Shown one piece after another: positions 43,565 through 52,614 of a stretch of 64,000 nucleotides of DNA. This DNA comes from SXRF01 sp038043465 (lineage in GTDB: Bacteria; Pseudomonadota; Alphaproteobacteria; Rickettsiales; SXRF01), in NCBI GenBank assembly GCA_038043465.1, contig JBBTBX010000006.1, positions 186,001 to 250,000 of the forward strand, written 5' to 3'. Position 1 is the stretch's first letter. Each line of letters starts with the position of its first letter. The translations under genes and the position numbers were made by a program. The notes under the pieces were generated by a model. That model was not told where the DNA came from. It saw nothing but the letters and a program-made list of their open reading frames with translations, and ran no database searches.

Positions 43565-43611
43565 CCCCATCATATAGTGTAAAAATACCTGTCAAGCACA
43601 ATATATAGTGA
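43565..43611 (+). promoter_or_regulatory. Tandem NrdR boxes upstream of nrdJ
   Basis: gcacaatatatagtga (43596-43611) fits the NrdR consensus acaCwAtATaTwGtgt at every conserved position, and ccccatcatatagtgt (43565-43580) at all but one. The boxes are 31 bp apart, three helical turns, the spacing typical of NrdR operators. They imply repression of nrdJ when dATP is plentiful. Confidence 0.8.
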
Positions 43612-43815
43612 AAATTCAATTTATCTGATTGCATTACAGATTTGTAATGTTTACAGTTCCCATTATTGAACTTTGATACAAAATTTAGCAAGCAGTCGTG
43701 AGTTAAAATATGGTGCAAAAAAAATGCGTTTTTTGTCCTAGGTTTTCTGCCCCCGATTAAACTGTTAGCTAAGGAACTGGACATAGAGTAAATTCAAATT
43801 TTAAGGGGAACTTGC
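43612..43815. other. nrdJ 5' leader
   Basis: About 200 bases from the NrdR boxes to the nrdJ start. It holds a weak hairpin, caaaaaaaatgcgttttttg (43717-43736), followed by T-rich sequence. I see no cobalamin riboswitch (no B12-box-like GCCACTG). Confidence 0.35.
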
Positions 43816-46800
43816 ATGCGTATTGAAAGACATTTCACCAAAGCTACAAAAACAAGCAGTAATGCTGCGGTTTATGAAAGCATTGCTTTCAAAAAGGTGG
43901 ACGTTGTGATGAAAAATCCCAATGGTTCAGCTGTTTTTGAAGCTCTGGGTACGGAAGTTCCTGAAGGCTGGTCACAAGTAGCTGCGGATGTGCTTGCACA
44001 AAAATATTTCCGCAAAGCTGGTGTTTCTGCTGCCCTTAAAAAAGTTGAAGAAGAAACCGTCCCAAGCTGGCTATGGCGCAGTGTTCCTGACGAAACAAAA
44101 CTGGAAAGGCTGTCGGAAAAAGAGCGTTTTATAGGTGAAACTTCTTCCAAGCAGGTATTTGACCGCCTCGCCGGAGCATGGACATATTGGGGCTGGAAAG
44201 GTGGATATTTCGATACAGAAGAAGACGCAAAAACTTTCTATGATGAAATGCGTTTTATGCTCGCCTGCCAGATGGCAGCACCTAATTCCCCACAATGGTT
44301 CAATACTGGTCTGCATTGGGCGTATGGTATAGATGGCCCGTCGCAAGGGCATTATTATGTTGACCCTGAAAGCAAAAAACTCACCCGTTCGAAAAGCTCA
44401 TATGAACGCCCGCAGCCACACGCCTGCTTCATTCAGGGCGTTTCTGATGATCTTGTAAATGAGGGTGGAATAATGAATCTGTGGGAGCGTGAGGCGCGCC
44501 TGTTTAAATATGGTTCAGGAACTGGCTCAAACTTTTCTGACCTGCGCGGCAGCGGTGAAAAGCTCTCTGGCGGTGGTAAATCTTCTGGTCTTATGAGCTT
44601 CCTGAAAATCGGCGATCGCGCTGCTGGTGCTATTAAATCAGGTGGCACAACTCGCCGTGCTGCAAAAATGGTGGTAGTTGATATTGACCATCCTGATATT
44701 CAGGAATTCGTACGCTGGAAAGTTATAGAAGAACAAAAAGTTGCGTCTATAGTTACAGGCTCGAGAATCTGCGCTAAAAATTTAAAGGCAGTTATGGATG
44801 CTTGTAATCTGGGAACATCAGATTCGCGCTTTAATCCATCAGATAATCCTGCCCTTAAAAAAGCAATGCGCGAGGCAAAAAAAGCTCTTGTTCCTGAAAA
44901 TTATATTCTACGGGTGGTGCAATTCGCCCAACAAGGCTATTCGCAAATTGATTTCCCTGAATATAATACCGATTGGGATTCAGAAGCCTATCTAACCGTG
45001 TCAGGGCAGAATTCTAATAATTCCGTGCGCGTAACCAATGAATTTTTGGAATCCGTAGAGCATGGCAAACCTTGGCATTTGATGAACCGCAAAGACAAGA
45101 AAATTAGCAAAACTATTTCTGCCAAAGAGCTGTGGGATGAAGTGGCTTATGCTGCTTGGGCATGTGCTGACCCAGGCCTGCAATATGACACCACCATCAA
45201 TGAATGGCACACCTGCCCGCAGTCAGGGCGCATCCGCGCTTCCAACCCATGCTCGGAATATATGTTCCTTGATGATACGGCTTGTAATCTTGCCTCAATC
45301 AACCTGCTGAAATTTAAAAAAGCCAATTCTAGTGGAAACTTGGCGGGCAACTTTGATATAAAAGCATTTGAATATGCTTGTCGTTTATGGACATTAGTAT
45401 TGGAAATTTCTGTAGCAATGGCACAATTCCCATCCAAGGAAATTGCAAAACTTTCCTATGAATTCCGTACCTTGGGGCTTGGCTTTGCCAATATCGGCGG
45501 GCTGCTGATGGCAACTGGTATTGCCTATGATAGCGCGGAAGGTCGGGCGATTGCTGGAGCAATTACTGCAATTATGACCGGAACATCTTACGCTACTTCT
45601 GCAGAAATGGCAAAGGAATTGGGTGCATTTGACGGTTACACCGAAAATAAAAAGGACATGATGCGGGTGATGAAAAACCACCGTCGAGCTGCCCTTGCCG
45701 AGACTTCCGGTTATGAGGAACTTTCAATTCTTCCAGTACCGCTGGATGTGGATAATTGCGAAGATAAAAATCTGGTGAAAGCTGCCAAAAAAGCGTGGGA
45801 CACTGCAATCATGCTCGGCGAAAAATACGGCTTCCGCAACGCACAGGCAACCTGCATCGCACCAACTGGAACAATCGGTCTGGTTATGGACTGCGACACA
45901 ACTGGCATTGAGCCTGACTTTGCGCTGGTGAAATTCAAAAAACTGGCTGGTGGCGGTTATTTCAAAATCATCAACCAGCAAGTTCCACCTGCCCTTAAAT
46001 ATCTGGGTTATAGCGACAAACAAATTACCGACATAACCAACTATGCGGTCGGTCGTGGCACACTGAAAGGCGGCAATGCCATCAGCCATGAATCACTGCG
46101 CGCTAAAGGTTTTGATGACAACGCACTGGCTACAATTGAAAAATCATTGGTTGCTGCGTTCGAACTTAAATTTGCATTCAATAAATATGCGCTCGGAGAA
46201 GAGTTCTGCAGAGAAAAACTTGGTTTTAGCGAGGCACAGTTAAATGATTTCTCATTTGATATGCTCGCGGCTCTAGGTTTTTCAAAAACCGAAATAGAAT
46301 CAGCCAATGAATATTGCTGTGGAACGATGACTCTGGAAGGCGCGCCACACTTGAAAGACATTCATCTTTCGGTATTTGATTGCGCCAATCCTTGCGGTAA
46401 AAAAGGTACGCGCTTTTTATCAGCCGAATCGCATATCCGCATGATGGCAGCGGTACAGCCTTATATTTCTGGAGCAATTTCCAAAACCATCAATATGCCT
46501 AATTCTGCAACGGTTGAAGAATGTAAGGAAGCCTATCTTCTTTCTTGGAAACTCTGCCTCAAAGCCAACGCTCTATACCGCGATGGTTCAAAACTTTCGC
46601 AACCGCTTAATTCATCGATTGTGGCGGAACTCGAAGATGAAGAAGATGACGCAACACCTGAGCAATACCGCGCGCTTCGTCAACCGCAAAAAGTGGCTGA
46701 ACGCATTGTAGAGCGGATTATTTATGAATCACAACGCAGTAAACTTCCTGAAAGGCGCAAAGGTTATACGCAAAAAGCCAGCGTCGGCGGGCATAAGGTT

Positions 46801-47526
46801 TATCTACGTACTGGTGAATATGAAAGCGGGGAACTCGGCGAAATATTTGTTGATATGCACAAAGAAGGTGCGGCTTTCCGCAGCCTTATGAATAATTTTG
46901 CAATAGCTGTTTCCATCGGCCTGCAATATGGTGTGCCACTGGAAGAATTTGTTGACGCTTTCACCTTCACCCGCTTTGAACCGTCAGGCATGGTCGAAGG
47001 CAATGAAGCTATCAAGATGTCAACTTCCATTCTTGATTATATCTTCCGTGAACTGGCGATTTCCTATCTCGGACGCAATGACCTCGCCCATGTTGATGTT
47101 TCTGATACCTTGTCGGATACTATCGGTCGTGGCGAAGGTGATTCCACTCGCTTAAGCGACGAGCCAGAGCTACCAAACTTGTTTTCCAAAGTTACCAGCA
47201 ATGGTTTCGTGCGCGGAAATAAGCTCTATGTAGTTTCTAATAATAATACTGGAAACTCGGTTACAACTGGCGCAGTTGCTGGCAATCTGGCACTTGCAGA
47301 TGAAACTCAAACCATCGCCTATTTGCAGACTGGGCAGGATAATATAAATATAAAAGTCGGGGTTTCGGTGCAGAGCAAAACCACTGCCGTCAGCGAAAAA
47401 ATCCGCGAAGCCAAAGCCAAAGGCTATGAGGGCGATGCTTGCCAAGAATGCAACAACTTTACCCTTGTGCGTAACGGCACTTGCATGAAGTGCGATACTT
47501 GCGGCTCAACGAGCGGGTGTAGTTAG
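43816..47526 (+). CDS. nrdJ: Adenosylcobalamin-dependent (class II) ribonucleotide reductase
   Basis: A 1236-residue class II enzyme that reduces ribonucleotides using an adenosylcobalamin-derived radical. Motifs: MAAPNSPQWFNTGL, FKYGSGTGSNFS, the catalytic NPCSEYMFLDDTACNLASINL (two Cys and Glu), ATCIAPTGTIGLVMDCDTTGIEP, and the C-terminal redox tail ending CQECNNF, CMKCDTCGSTSGC, containing extra Cys typical of the long alphaproteobacterial type. ATG at 43816 with aagggg upstream. Controlled by tandem NrdR boxes. No class I nrdAB genes occur in the window. Confidence 0.97.
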   Translation: MRIERHFTKATKTSSNAAVYESIAFKKVDVVMKNPNGSAVFEALGTEVPEGWSQVAADVLAQKYFRKAGVSAALKKVEEETVPSWLWRSVPDETKLERLSEKERFIGETSSKQVFDRLAGAWTYWGWKGGYFDTEEDAKTFYDEMRFMLACQMAAPNSPQWFNTGLHWAYGIDGPSQGHYYVDPESKKLTRSKSSYERPQPHACFIQGVSDDLVNEGGIMNLWEREARLFKYGSGTGSNFSDLRGSGEKLSGGGKSSGLMSFLKIGDRAAGAIKSGGTTRRAAKMVVVDIDHPDIQEFVRWKVIEEQKVASIVTGSRICAKNLKAVMDACNLGTSDSRFNPSDNPALKKAMREAKKALVPENYILRVVQFAQQGYSQIDFPEYNTDWDSEAYLTVSGQNSNNSVRVTNEFLESVEHGKPWHLMNRKDKKISKTISAKELWDEVAYAAWACADPGLQYDTTINEWHTCPQSGRIRASNPCSEYMFLDDTACNLASINLLKFKKANSSGNLAGNFDIKAFEYACRLWTLVLEISVAMAQFPSKEIAKLSYEFRTLGLGFANIGGLLMATGIAYDSAEGRAIAGAITAIMTGTSYATSAEMAKELGAFDGYTENKKDMMRVMKNHRRAALAETSGYEELSILPVPLDVDNCEDKNLVKAAKKAWDTAIMLGEKYGFRNAQATCIAPTGTIGLVMDCDTTGIEPDFALVKFKKLAGGGYFKIINQQVPPALKYLGYSDKQITDITNYAVGRGTLKGGNAISHESLRAKGFDDNALATIEKSLVAAFELKFAFNKYALGEEFCREKLGFSEAQLNDFSFDMLAALGFSKTEIESANEYCCGTMTLEGAPHLKDIHLSVFDCANPCGKKGTRFLSAESHIRMMAAVQPYISGAISKTINMPNSATVEECKEAYLLSWKLCLKANALYRDGSKLSQPLNSSIVAELEDEEDDATPEQYRALRQPQKVAERIVERIIYESQRSKLPERRKGYTQKASVGGHKVYLRTGEYESGELGEIFVDMHKEGAAFRSLMNNFAIAVSIGLQYGVPLEEFVDAFTFTRFEPSGMVEGNEAIKMSTSILDYIFRELAISYLGRNDLAHVDVSDTLSDTIGRGEGDSTRLSDEPELPNLFSKVTSNGFVRGNKLYVVSNNNTGNSVTTGAVAGNLALADETQTIAYLQTGQDNINIKVGVSVQSKTTAVSEKIREAKAKGYEGDACQECNNFTLVRNGTCMKCDTCGSTSGCS

Positions 47527-47538
47527 GAAATATATAGT

Positions 47539-47704
47539 ATAGTAATTTGATACAATAATTACCAACTCGTCATTGCGAGAATGCGTAGCATTCGTGGCAA
47601 TCCAGAAGCCAAAACATGTTGAAAATACTGGATTGCTTCCTGCCACGCTATGCTCGCAGTCGCAATGACAAGAATTGGGGATTTTTATTCTCAAATGACT
47701 ATAG
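47539..47704 (+). repeat. MITE-like palindromic element A2
   Basis: A 166-bp copy beginning atagtaatttgata and ending ctcaaatgactatag (terminal inverted repeats). The core arms gtcattgcgagaat and cgcaatgaca pair as in A1 and A3, but the second half carries an extra cctgccacgctatgctcgcag. It begins about 12 bases after the nrdJ stop and runs straight into element B2. Confidence 0.85.
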
Positions 47705-47887
47705 TTCCGTATAATTTATACGGAATTACTATAGCTGTTTGGTTCTATACTCCATTCTGTATTTTTTAATACAGAATGGAGTATGAAAATCGATACCGAA
47801 AGTCCGCCAAATATTTTACTTTGTCGCCGCAAAGCGGGCGTAACCAGAAAATAATGATATATCATTATTTTCTGTAACAACTATAGT
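47705..47887 (+). repeat. Structured element B2 (with a remnant of another B stem)
   Basis: ttccgtata-attta-tacggaa (47705-47723) is the stem-1 type seen in B3, without its core. It is followed by the stem atactccattctgtatt/aatacagaatggagtat (47747-47784), a diverged core gaaaatcgataccgaaagtccg with a short insert, the cgccgc-aaa-gcgggcg stem, and the end hairpin cagaaaataatga/tcattattttctg (about 47845-47874). The outer ends actatagctgttt and aacaactatagt are an imperfect inverted repeat. Confidence 0.75.
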
Positions 47888-47898
47888 AGATTACAATA

Positions 47899-47926
47899 CT
47901 CCAAACTCAACACTCTATACTCAGCA
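47899..47926. repeat. Heptamer array H6 (ctctata-type)
   Basis: Four tandem 7-mers ctccaaa, ctcaaca, ctctata, ctcagca. They end seven bases before the stop of the minus-strand gene at 47934, and nearly repeat array H5 at 8136-8163. Confidence 0.75.
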
Positions 47927-47933
47927 CTTATTG

Positions 47934-48266
47934 CTATTTTTTTGCTTCTTCCATTGCTGCAAGAATTTTGGCAATGCTCACCTCTGAGTTGCCTTCTTCT
48001 ATCTGCTGGAAAGTTACCCCAAACATTTCGGAAACTTTGGCGGTGATTTCGGCTGGTGGTTCTTTGCCCCTGCCGGAAACTATCACTTCGCCATATTCAT
48101 CTTTTACGAAGTTCTGGATATTGTATTTATTTTTAACAGCCTGCTGGAATTTTCTAATTAAATCGGGTTTTATGGCGACATAGCACCAATAAAAACCGCC
48201 CTGCTGCATCATCCCCCGAACCAAGGTAATGATGCGGACATCATCTGCAACAGGGGCTGAGTCCAT
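47934..48266 (-). CDS. Conserved-looking small hypothetical protein
   Basis: Unrecognised 110-residue soluble protein: an N-terminal strand-like part (RIITLVRGMMQQGGFYWCYVAIKPDLI, about 11-37), then FQQAVKNKYNIQNFVKDEYGEVIVSGRGKEPPAEITAKVSEMFG and a helical tail with AKILAAMEEAKK. No signal peptide or Cys motif. It starts three bases after the stop of the small gene at 48270, so the pair is one operon. Function unknown. Confidence 0.65.
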   Translation of the reverse strand: MDSAPVADDVRIITLVRGMMQQGGFYWCYVAIKPDLIRKFQQAVKNKYNIQNFVKDEYGEVIVSGRGKEPPAEITAKVSEMFGVTFQQIEEGNSEVSIAKILAAMEEAKK

Positions 48267-48269
48267 TCA

Positions 48270-48518
48270 TTATCTTCCTACAAGAGTTGTAGCGGCATCC
48301 TGCCCTCTATGGAATAAATTGGCTGTCTTCTGACCAATCGCTCCGCCTGCTACTGCTGCTCCGGCGAGCGTGGCACTAGCATATTCAGTAGCAAGAAGCG
48401 TTTTTGCCAACGAGACACTAAAAATACCACCATCTGTCATAGCCATAGCAGTCATAGCAGTAACTACAGCCGCACCTATAATGACCGCACCCCAATTAAC
48501 ATTTTTCAACGAAGCCAT
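48270..48518 (-). CDS. Small Ala/Gly-rich membrane protein
   Basis: An 82-residue protein with two hydrophobic Ala/Gly-rich stretches (about 8-27, WGAVIIGAAVVTAMTAMAM, and 45-62, YASATLAGAAVAGGAIG) separated by a polar turn, then a short basic tail. The glycine pattern suggests tightly packed transmembrane helices. ATG at 48516-48518 with taggaga upstream. Co-transcribed with the 110-residue gene downstream. Function unknown. Confidence 0.6.
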   Translation of the reverse strand: MASLKNVNWGAVIIGAAVVTAMTAMAMTDGGIFSVSLAKTLLATEYASATLAGAAVAGGAIGQKTANLFHRGQDAATTLVGR

Positions 48519-48663
48519 AACACATCTCCTAATAATAAATTAAACCAAATTACCCTATGTTGCAAGAGTAACATATTGTCGCAAAAAATAGTGTTACAAT
48601 TCTGTGAATCTATATATTACAGCGTAAAATATATAATTTATTTATATTTATCAATACAATAAG

Positions 48664-49908
48664 CTATTTATTATGCTTGCCCACGAAATCAACAATGATA
48701 GGCACGACATTTTCCCGGAACTTACGACCGTTGAAAATACCATAATGCCCCACGCCCTTCTGCATGTAATGTTTACGCATATTGGCAGGCAGGTTTTTAC
48801 AGAGTTTCTGCGCGGCTTCGGTTTGCCCTACGCCGGAAATATCATCGAGTTCGCCTTCCAGAGTAAGTAGCGCGGTTTCGGTAATGGTTTCAGGCTTCAC
48901 CTTCTTGCCTTTATACATGAACTCGCCTTTTGGTAATAGCTGGCGTTGGAAAACCTGATCAATGCAATCCAGATAGAACTCAGCAGGCAAATCGGCCACG
49001 GAAAGATATTCATCATAGAATTTTTTATGGGCGCGCGCGCTTTCACCATCACCTTCCACCAAATGCTTGAACAGATCTTTGTGGGCAGTGACGTGGCGTT
49101 CCATATTCAGAGTCATGAAACCGGTAAGTTGTAAAAACCCTGGATAAACCCGGCGCATAAAGCCGGAATATTGAACAGGTACTCGGGTAATTACATTTTT
49201 TTCAAACCATGATAGCGGTTTTTCAGTAGCTGATAAATTGACTTTAGTAGGATTGACGCGGGTATCGATCGGTCCACCGATTAGAGTCATGGAACGTGGA
49301 GCAGCTTTGTCTTTTGCTTCGTTCATCACCGCAGCAGCGACCATAACCGGAACAGACGGTTGGCACACTGCCATAAGATGCACATCCGGTCCAAGGTCAC
49401 GGATAAATTCAATAGTGTAAGCAATATAATCTTCCAGATGGAAAGCACCATGTGTTGTTGAGACGTGGCGGGCATCAAGCCAATCAGTTATATAAACATC
49501 AAGGAAAGGCAGCAATGCTTCCACAGTACCACGCAGTAAAGTCGCATGATGACCAGACATTGGCGCAACAAGCAGTAATTTCGGCTGCACTATCTTGCCG
49601 TGTTTTTTGAAGTGCAGCAGGCGACAGAATGGTTTTTCACCTATTACTTCTTCGTAAATGGTTGTTTGTTTGCCATCGACAATAGTGTGGGCAATTCCGA
49701 ATTCCGGCTTTGCGTAGCGACGTGTCATACGTTGCAGAACTTCCGCACCGGCAGCTACATGTTTGCTATATCCGGTATAAGAAAAAGGGCTTAAAGGGTG
49801 GCTATGCAGCATAGCAGCAGCACTAGCCATTATATTTATAGGAGTAATGGCTGCATAATGCATTTCGTGCAGATGATAAAGTGGACTATTTTCGTTCATG
49901 CCGATCAT
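48664..49908 (-). CDS. phaZ: Intracellular poly(3-hydroxybutyrate) depolymerase
   Basis: A 414-residue depolymerase of the alphaproteobacterial intracellular class: YHLHEMHYAAITPI near the N-terminus, a lid-like AFHLEDYIAYTIEFIRDLG, the nucleophile in MAVCQPSVPVMVA (Cys, about residue 183, instead of Ser), MTLIGGPIDTRVNPT, an Asp-containing LLTLEGELDDISG, and the catalytic His in KGVGHYGIFNGRKF. It mobilises stored PHB in the cytoplasm. No phaC or phasin gene is in the window. ATG at 49908 with ggga upstream; divergent from cyaY. Confidence 0.93.
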   Translation of the reverse strand: MIGMNENSPLYHLHEMHYAAITPINIMASAAAMLHSHPLSPFSYTGYSKHVAAGAEVLQRMTRRYAKPEFGIAHTIVDGKQTTIYEEVIGEKPFCRLLHFKKHGKIVQPKLLLVAPMSGHHATLLRGTVEALLPFLDVYITDWLDARHVSTTHGAFHLEDYIAYTIEFIRDLGPDVHLMAVCQPSVPVMVAAAVMNEAKDKAAPRSMTLIGGPIDTRVNPTKVNLSATEKPLSWFEKNVITRVPVQYSGFMRRVYPGFLQLTGFMTLNMERHVTAHKDLFKHLVEGDGESARAHKKFYDEYLSVADLPAEFYLDCIDQVFQRQLLPKGEFMYKGKKVKPETITETALLTLEGELDDISGVGQTEAAQKLCKNLPANMRKHYMQKGVGHYGIFNGRKFRENVVPIIVDFVGKHNK

Positions 49909-50110
49909 TTTATGATTCCCCTTGCCGCTATAATAGCATAACTATATTGCACTGCACCAATTATACGGCAATTCTGATGAATAAAGGATTAAATTTTTAT
50001 AATGGAAACTATTTGTAGCAGATTGTTGTATTTTTGTCGTAAGCTGCCACCAACCGGTAAACCAACAAATTATTGTAATATATTGCTTTAACTCATTATT
50101 ATATCTTGCC

Positions 50111-50440
50111 ATGCTGGAAAAAGATTTCACACAACTTGCCGAAAAAACTCTGGATAAATTAGCTGAATCACTTGATAAGCTAGATGAATCCGGCGATCTG
50201 GAGCTGGATTACCAAAATGGGATTATTATGATCACGTTTAATTCAGACAAACAAATTATTATAAATAAGCACGCGCCCAGCCAGCAGATATGGTTGTCTT
50301 CTCCCTTAAGTGGCGGCAAGCATTTTTCTTACGATGCGCTAGCAAATAATTGGAAACTTGCAGATGGTGTTACCTTGAACACTATGTTATCAGCAGAGTT
50401 GAAAGCACTGGCTAACATAGACATCAAGTTGGAGTCATGA
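50111..50440 (+). CDS. cyaY: Frataxin-like iron donor protein CyaY
   Basis: A 109-residue frataxin homologue: acidic first helix (DFTQLAEKTLDKLAESLDKLDES), strand DLELDYQNGIIMITF, then QIIINKHAPSQQIWLSSPLSGGKHFSYD, the conserved NKHxPxxQIWL surface, and the NNWKL end. It binds iron and controls IscS-mediated Fe-S cluster assembly. ATG at 50111. It precedes the exporter gene by five bases, so they share a transcript. Confidence 0.93.
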   Translation: MLEKDFTQLAEKTLDKLAESLDKLDESGDLELDYQNGIIMITFNSDKQIIINKHAPSQQIWLSSPLSGGKHFSYDALANNWKLADGVTLNTMLSAELKALANIDIKLES

Positions 50441-50445
50441 AATAA

Positions 50446-52227
50446 ATGAGACATAATCCATCAGCAAGCCTTCCCGACCGTCCTAAGGGAAATATAAAAA
50501 ATCTGCTGCCATTGCTGCGCTATGTCAGACCCTATAAAAAACAAGTTATTGCAGCGTTTTTTGCCTTGCTATTTTCATCCGGTGCGGTTCTTGGTATGGG
50601 AGCTGGTCTACGTTATATGGTGGATAACGGGCTTAGCAAAGGTGATATTAATTTGCTTAACAAAGCATTTTTTATTTTGCTGGTTGTTACTTTACTTCTT
50701 GCAGTGGCATCTTATGCCCGTTTTTTTCTCGTATCGTGGATAGGAGAGAGAGTGGTTGCTGATATTCGCAATGCTGTCTATCGCCATCTGGTTTCCATGC
50801 ATATTGGTTATTTTGAAACCACGCGTACTGGCGAATTGCTGTCACGCCTGACCACAGATACCACCTTGCTGCAAACTGTTATTGGAGGATCGGTTTCGGT
50901 GGCAGCGCGCAATACTATTTTGTTTTTTGGTGGCCTTACCTTGCTTATGGTAACCAGCACTAAATTAACCGTTTATTTGGCTTTCATGGTTCCTTTAACT
51001 ATAATCCCAATAATATTTCTGGGACGTAAAGTACGTTTGCTTGGGAGAGAATCACAGGAGAAAGTTGCCGATATAAGCTCGCATGCTGAGGAATCACTTA
51101 ATGCGATACGTACTATCCAGTCACTTACACTGGAAGGATATAAAAAACATAGTTTTACCGAACATGTAGAAAGTGCATTTGATTCTGCCAGTTCACGCAT
51201 TCGCGCCCGCGCTTTTCTCACGGCATTAGTTATTTTATTGGTGTTTGGGGCGATTGTAACTGTGCTTTGGCTGGGTGGGCATGATGTGCTGGATGGCAGC
51301 ATAACAGGCGGACAACTCTCAGCCTTTGTGTTTTATTCAGTGGTGGTAGCTGGCGCAGTTGGTGCTATTTCAGAGGTGGTTGCGGATTTGCAGCGCGCAG
51401 CTGGAGCCGGAGAAAGGCTTGCTGAGCTGCTTTCTATTTCCCCGCAAATAACCTCGCCGGAAGATCATGGACAGGTAGTGATTCACGAAGCTAATATTGA
51501 GTTTGAAGATGTAACTTTTCATTATCCTATCCGTCCTGATAAAGCTGCTATTGAAAAATTTTCCCTGGAGGTGCAATCAGGAAAGACTATCGCTCTGGTT
51601 GGTCCTTCGGGAGCAGGGAAAACAACTATATTCCAGTTGTTACTGCGTTTTTATGATCCTACCAGCGGGTCTATACGAGTTAATGGTCTGGATATAAGAG
51701 ACATCCCGCTTGAATTGCTGCGTTCCTCCATCGGAATTGTGCCACAAGATCCGGTTATTTTTTCCACCACAGCCCGCGAGAATATCCGTTTAGGCAATAT
51801 AAATGCTACTGATGCGGAAATTGAAGCTGCTGCTCGCGCTGCTTCTGCTCTGGAATTTCTGGAGAAATTGCCCAAAGGTCTGGATACTCATCTGGGAGAG
51901 AAAGGAATACAGCTTTCCGGCGGTCAAAGACAGCGTATTGCTATTGCCCGGGCGATTATCCGTAATCCCAAAATATTGCTCCTTGATGAAGCAACCAGCG
52001 CGCTTGATTCAGAGAATGAATATCATATTCAGAAAGCATTGGATTTAGTTATGAAGGGGCGCACCACCTTTGTGATTGCCCACCGCCTGTCTACCATAAC
52101 CAAAGCTGATAGCATAATCCTGATTAATGAAGGGCATATTGAAGCGATAGGGACTCATAGCGAATTACTGCAAAAAAGCACGTTATATGCAAGGTTGGCT
52201 GATCTGCAGTTTAAGAGTGTAGGGTAG
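50446..52227 (+). CDS. MsbA-like ABC transporter, fused permease and ATPase
   Basis: A 593-residue half-transporter: six membrane helices (about residues 25-310; the coupling EIGYFETTRTGELLSRLTTDTTLL type region is seen as HIGYFETTRTGELLSRLTTD) and an ATPase (about 350-590) with Walker A GPSGAGKTT, signature LSGGQRQRIAIARA, Walker B ILLLDEATSALD and H-loop IAHRLST. It works as a homodimer flipping lipid A or another amphipathic substrate across the inner membrane; MsbA/LipidA-exporter family is likely, but multidrug export cannot be excluded. Start ATG at 50446, five bases after cyaY. Confidence 0.9.
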   Translation: MRHNPSASLPDRPKGNIKNLLPLLRYVRPYKKQVIAAFFALLFSSGAVLGMGAGLRYMVDNGLSKGDINLLNKAFFILLVVTLLLAVASYARFFLVSWIGERVVADIRNAVYRHLVSMHIGYFETTRTGELLSRLTTDTTLLQTVIGGSVSVAARNTILFFGGLTLLMVTSTKLTVYLAFMVPLTIIPIIFLGRKVRLLGRESQEKVADISSHAEESLNAIRTIQSLTLEGYKKHSFTEHVESAFDSASSRIRARAFLTALVILLVFGAIVTVLWLGGHDVLDGSITGGQLSAFVFYSVVVAGAVGAISEVVADLQRAAGAGERLAELLSISPQITSPEDHGQVVIHEANIEFEDVTFHYPIRPDKAAIEKFSLEVQSGKTIALVGPSGAGKTTIFQLLLRFYDPTSGSIRVNGLDIRDIPLELLRSSIGIVPQDPVIFSTTARENIRLGNINATDAEIEAAARAASALEFLEKLPKGLDTHLGEKGIQLSGGQRQRIAIARAIIRNPKILLLDEATSALDSENEYHIQKALDLVMKGRTTFVIAHRLSTITKADSIILINEGHIEAIGTHSELLQKSTLYARLADLQFKSVG

Positions 52228-52233
52228 TGATTA

Positions 52234-52614
52234 TCAGCACTCAAAATCTTCCTTACGGTATTTATACTGCAAGGCAATCAGGGCGGCTTTGGTCATTCTT
52301 ATTCCCAGCAGGGAACTGATGATAATAAGTGGAATCCAGATGGCGGCATGCAGCCAGTAAGGTGGCGCAAACATAACTTCGGTAACTGTGGCAAAAATTG
52401 CGGTGAATGATCCGATAATAAAAACACAAAAGACCGCAGGACCATCACCCTGTTCATGCCCCTTGAATGATAAGTCGCACACAGGGCAGGATTCAGCTAT
52501 TGTGAGAAAACCTTTATACAGAGAAGCTTTTGCACAACGCGGACAGCGGGCGCGCAAAGATAAATAGGCTACAGAAACAGAATCATCTTTCTTATCTGCG
52601 TCTGTTTCACTCAA
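52234..52614 (-). CDS. DUF983 family membrane protein
   Basis: A 126-residue protein: N-terminal zinc-ribbon-like CPRCAKASLYKG...CPVCDLSF (about 24-48) and two membrane helices (about 58-78 and 86-106). This is DUF983, regularly found after coxC in alphaproteobacterial cytochrome oxidase operons and thought to help assembly. It starts at a TTG (52612-52614) overlapping the coxC TGA (ttga). Convergent with the MsbA-like gene. Confidence 0.9.
   Translation of the reverse strand: MSETDADKKDDSVSVAYLSLRARCPRCAKASLYKGFLTIAESCPVCDLSFKGHEQGDGPAVFCVFIIGSFTAIFATVTEVMFAPPYWLHAAIWIPLIIISSLLGIRMTKAALIALQYKYRKEDFEC

Noticed and set aside
43612..43815. Cobalamin riboswitch ahead of nrdJ
   Set aside because: No B12-box-like sequence or the expected junction helices can be read; NrdR boxes explain control better.
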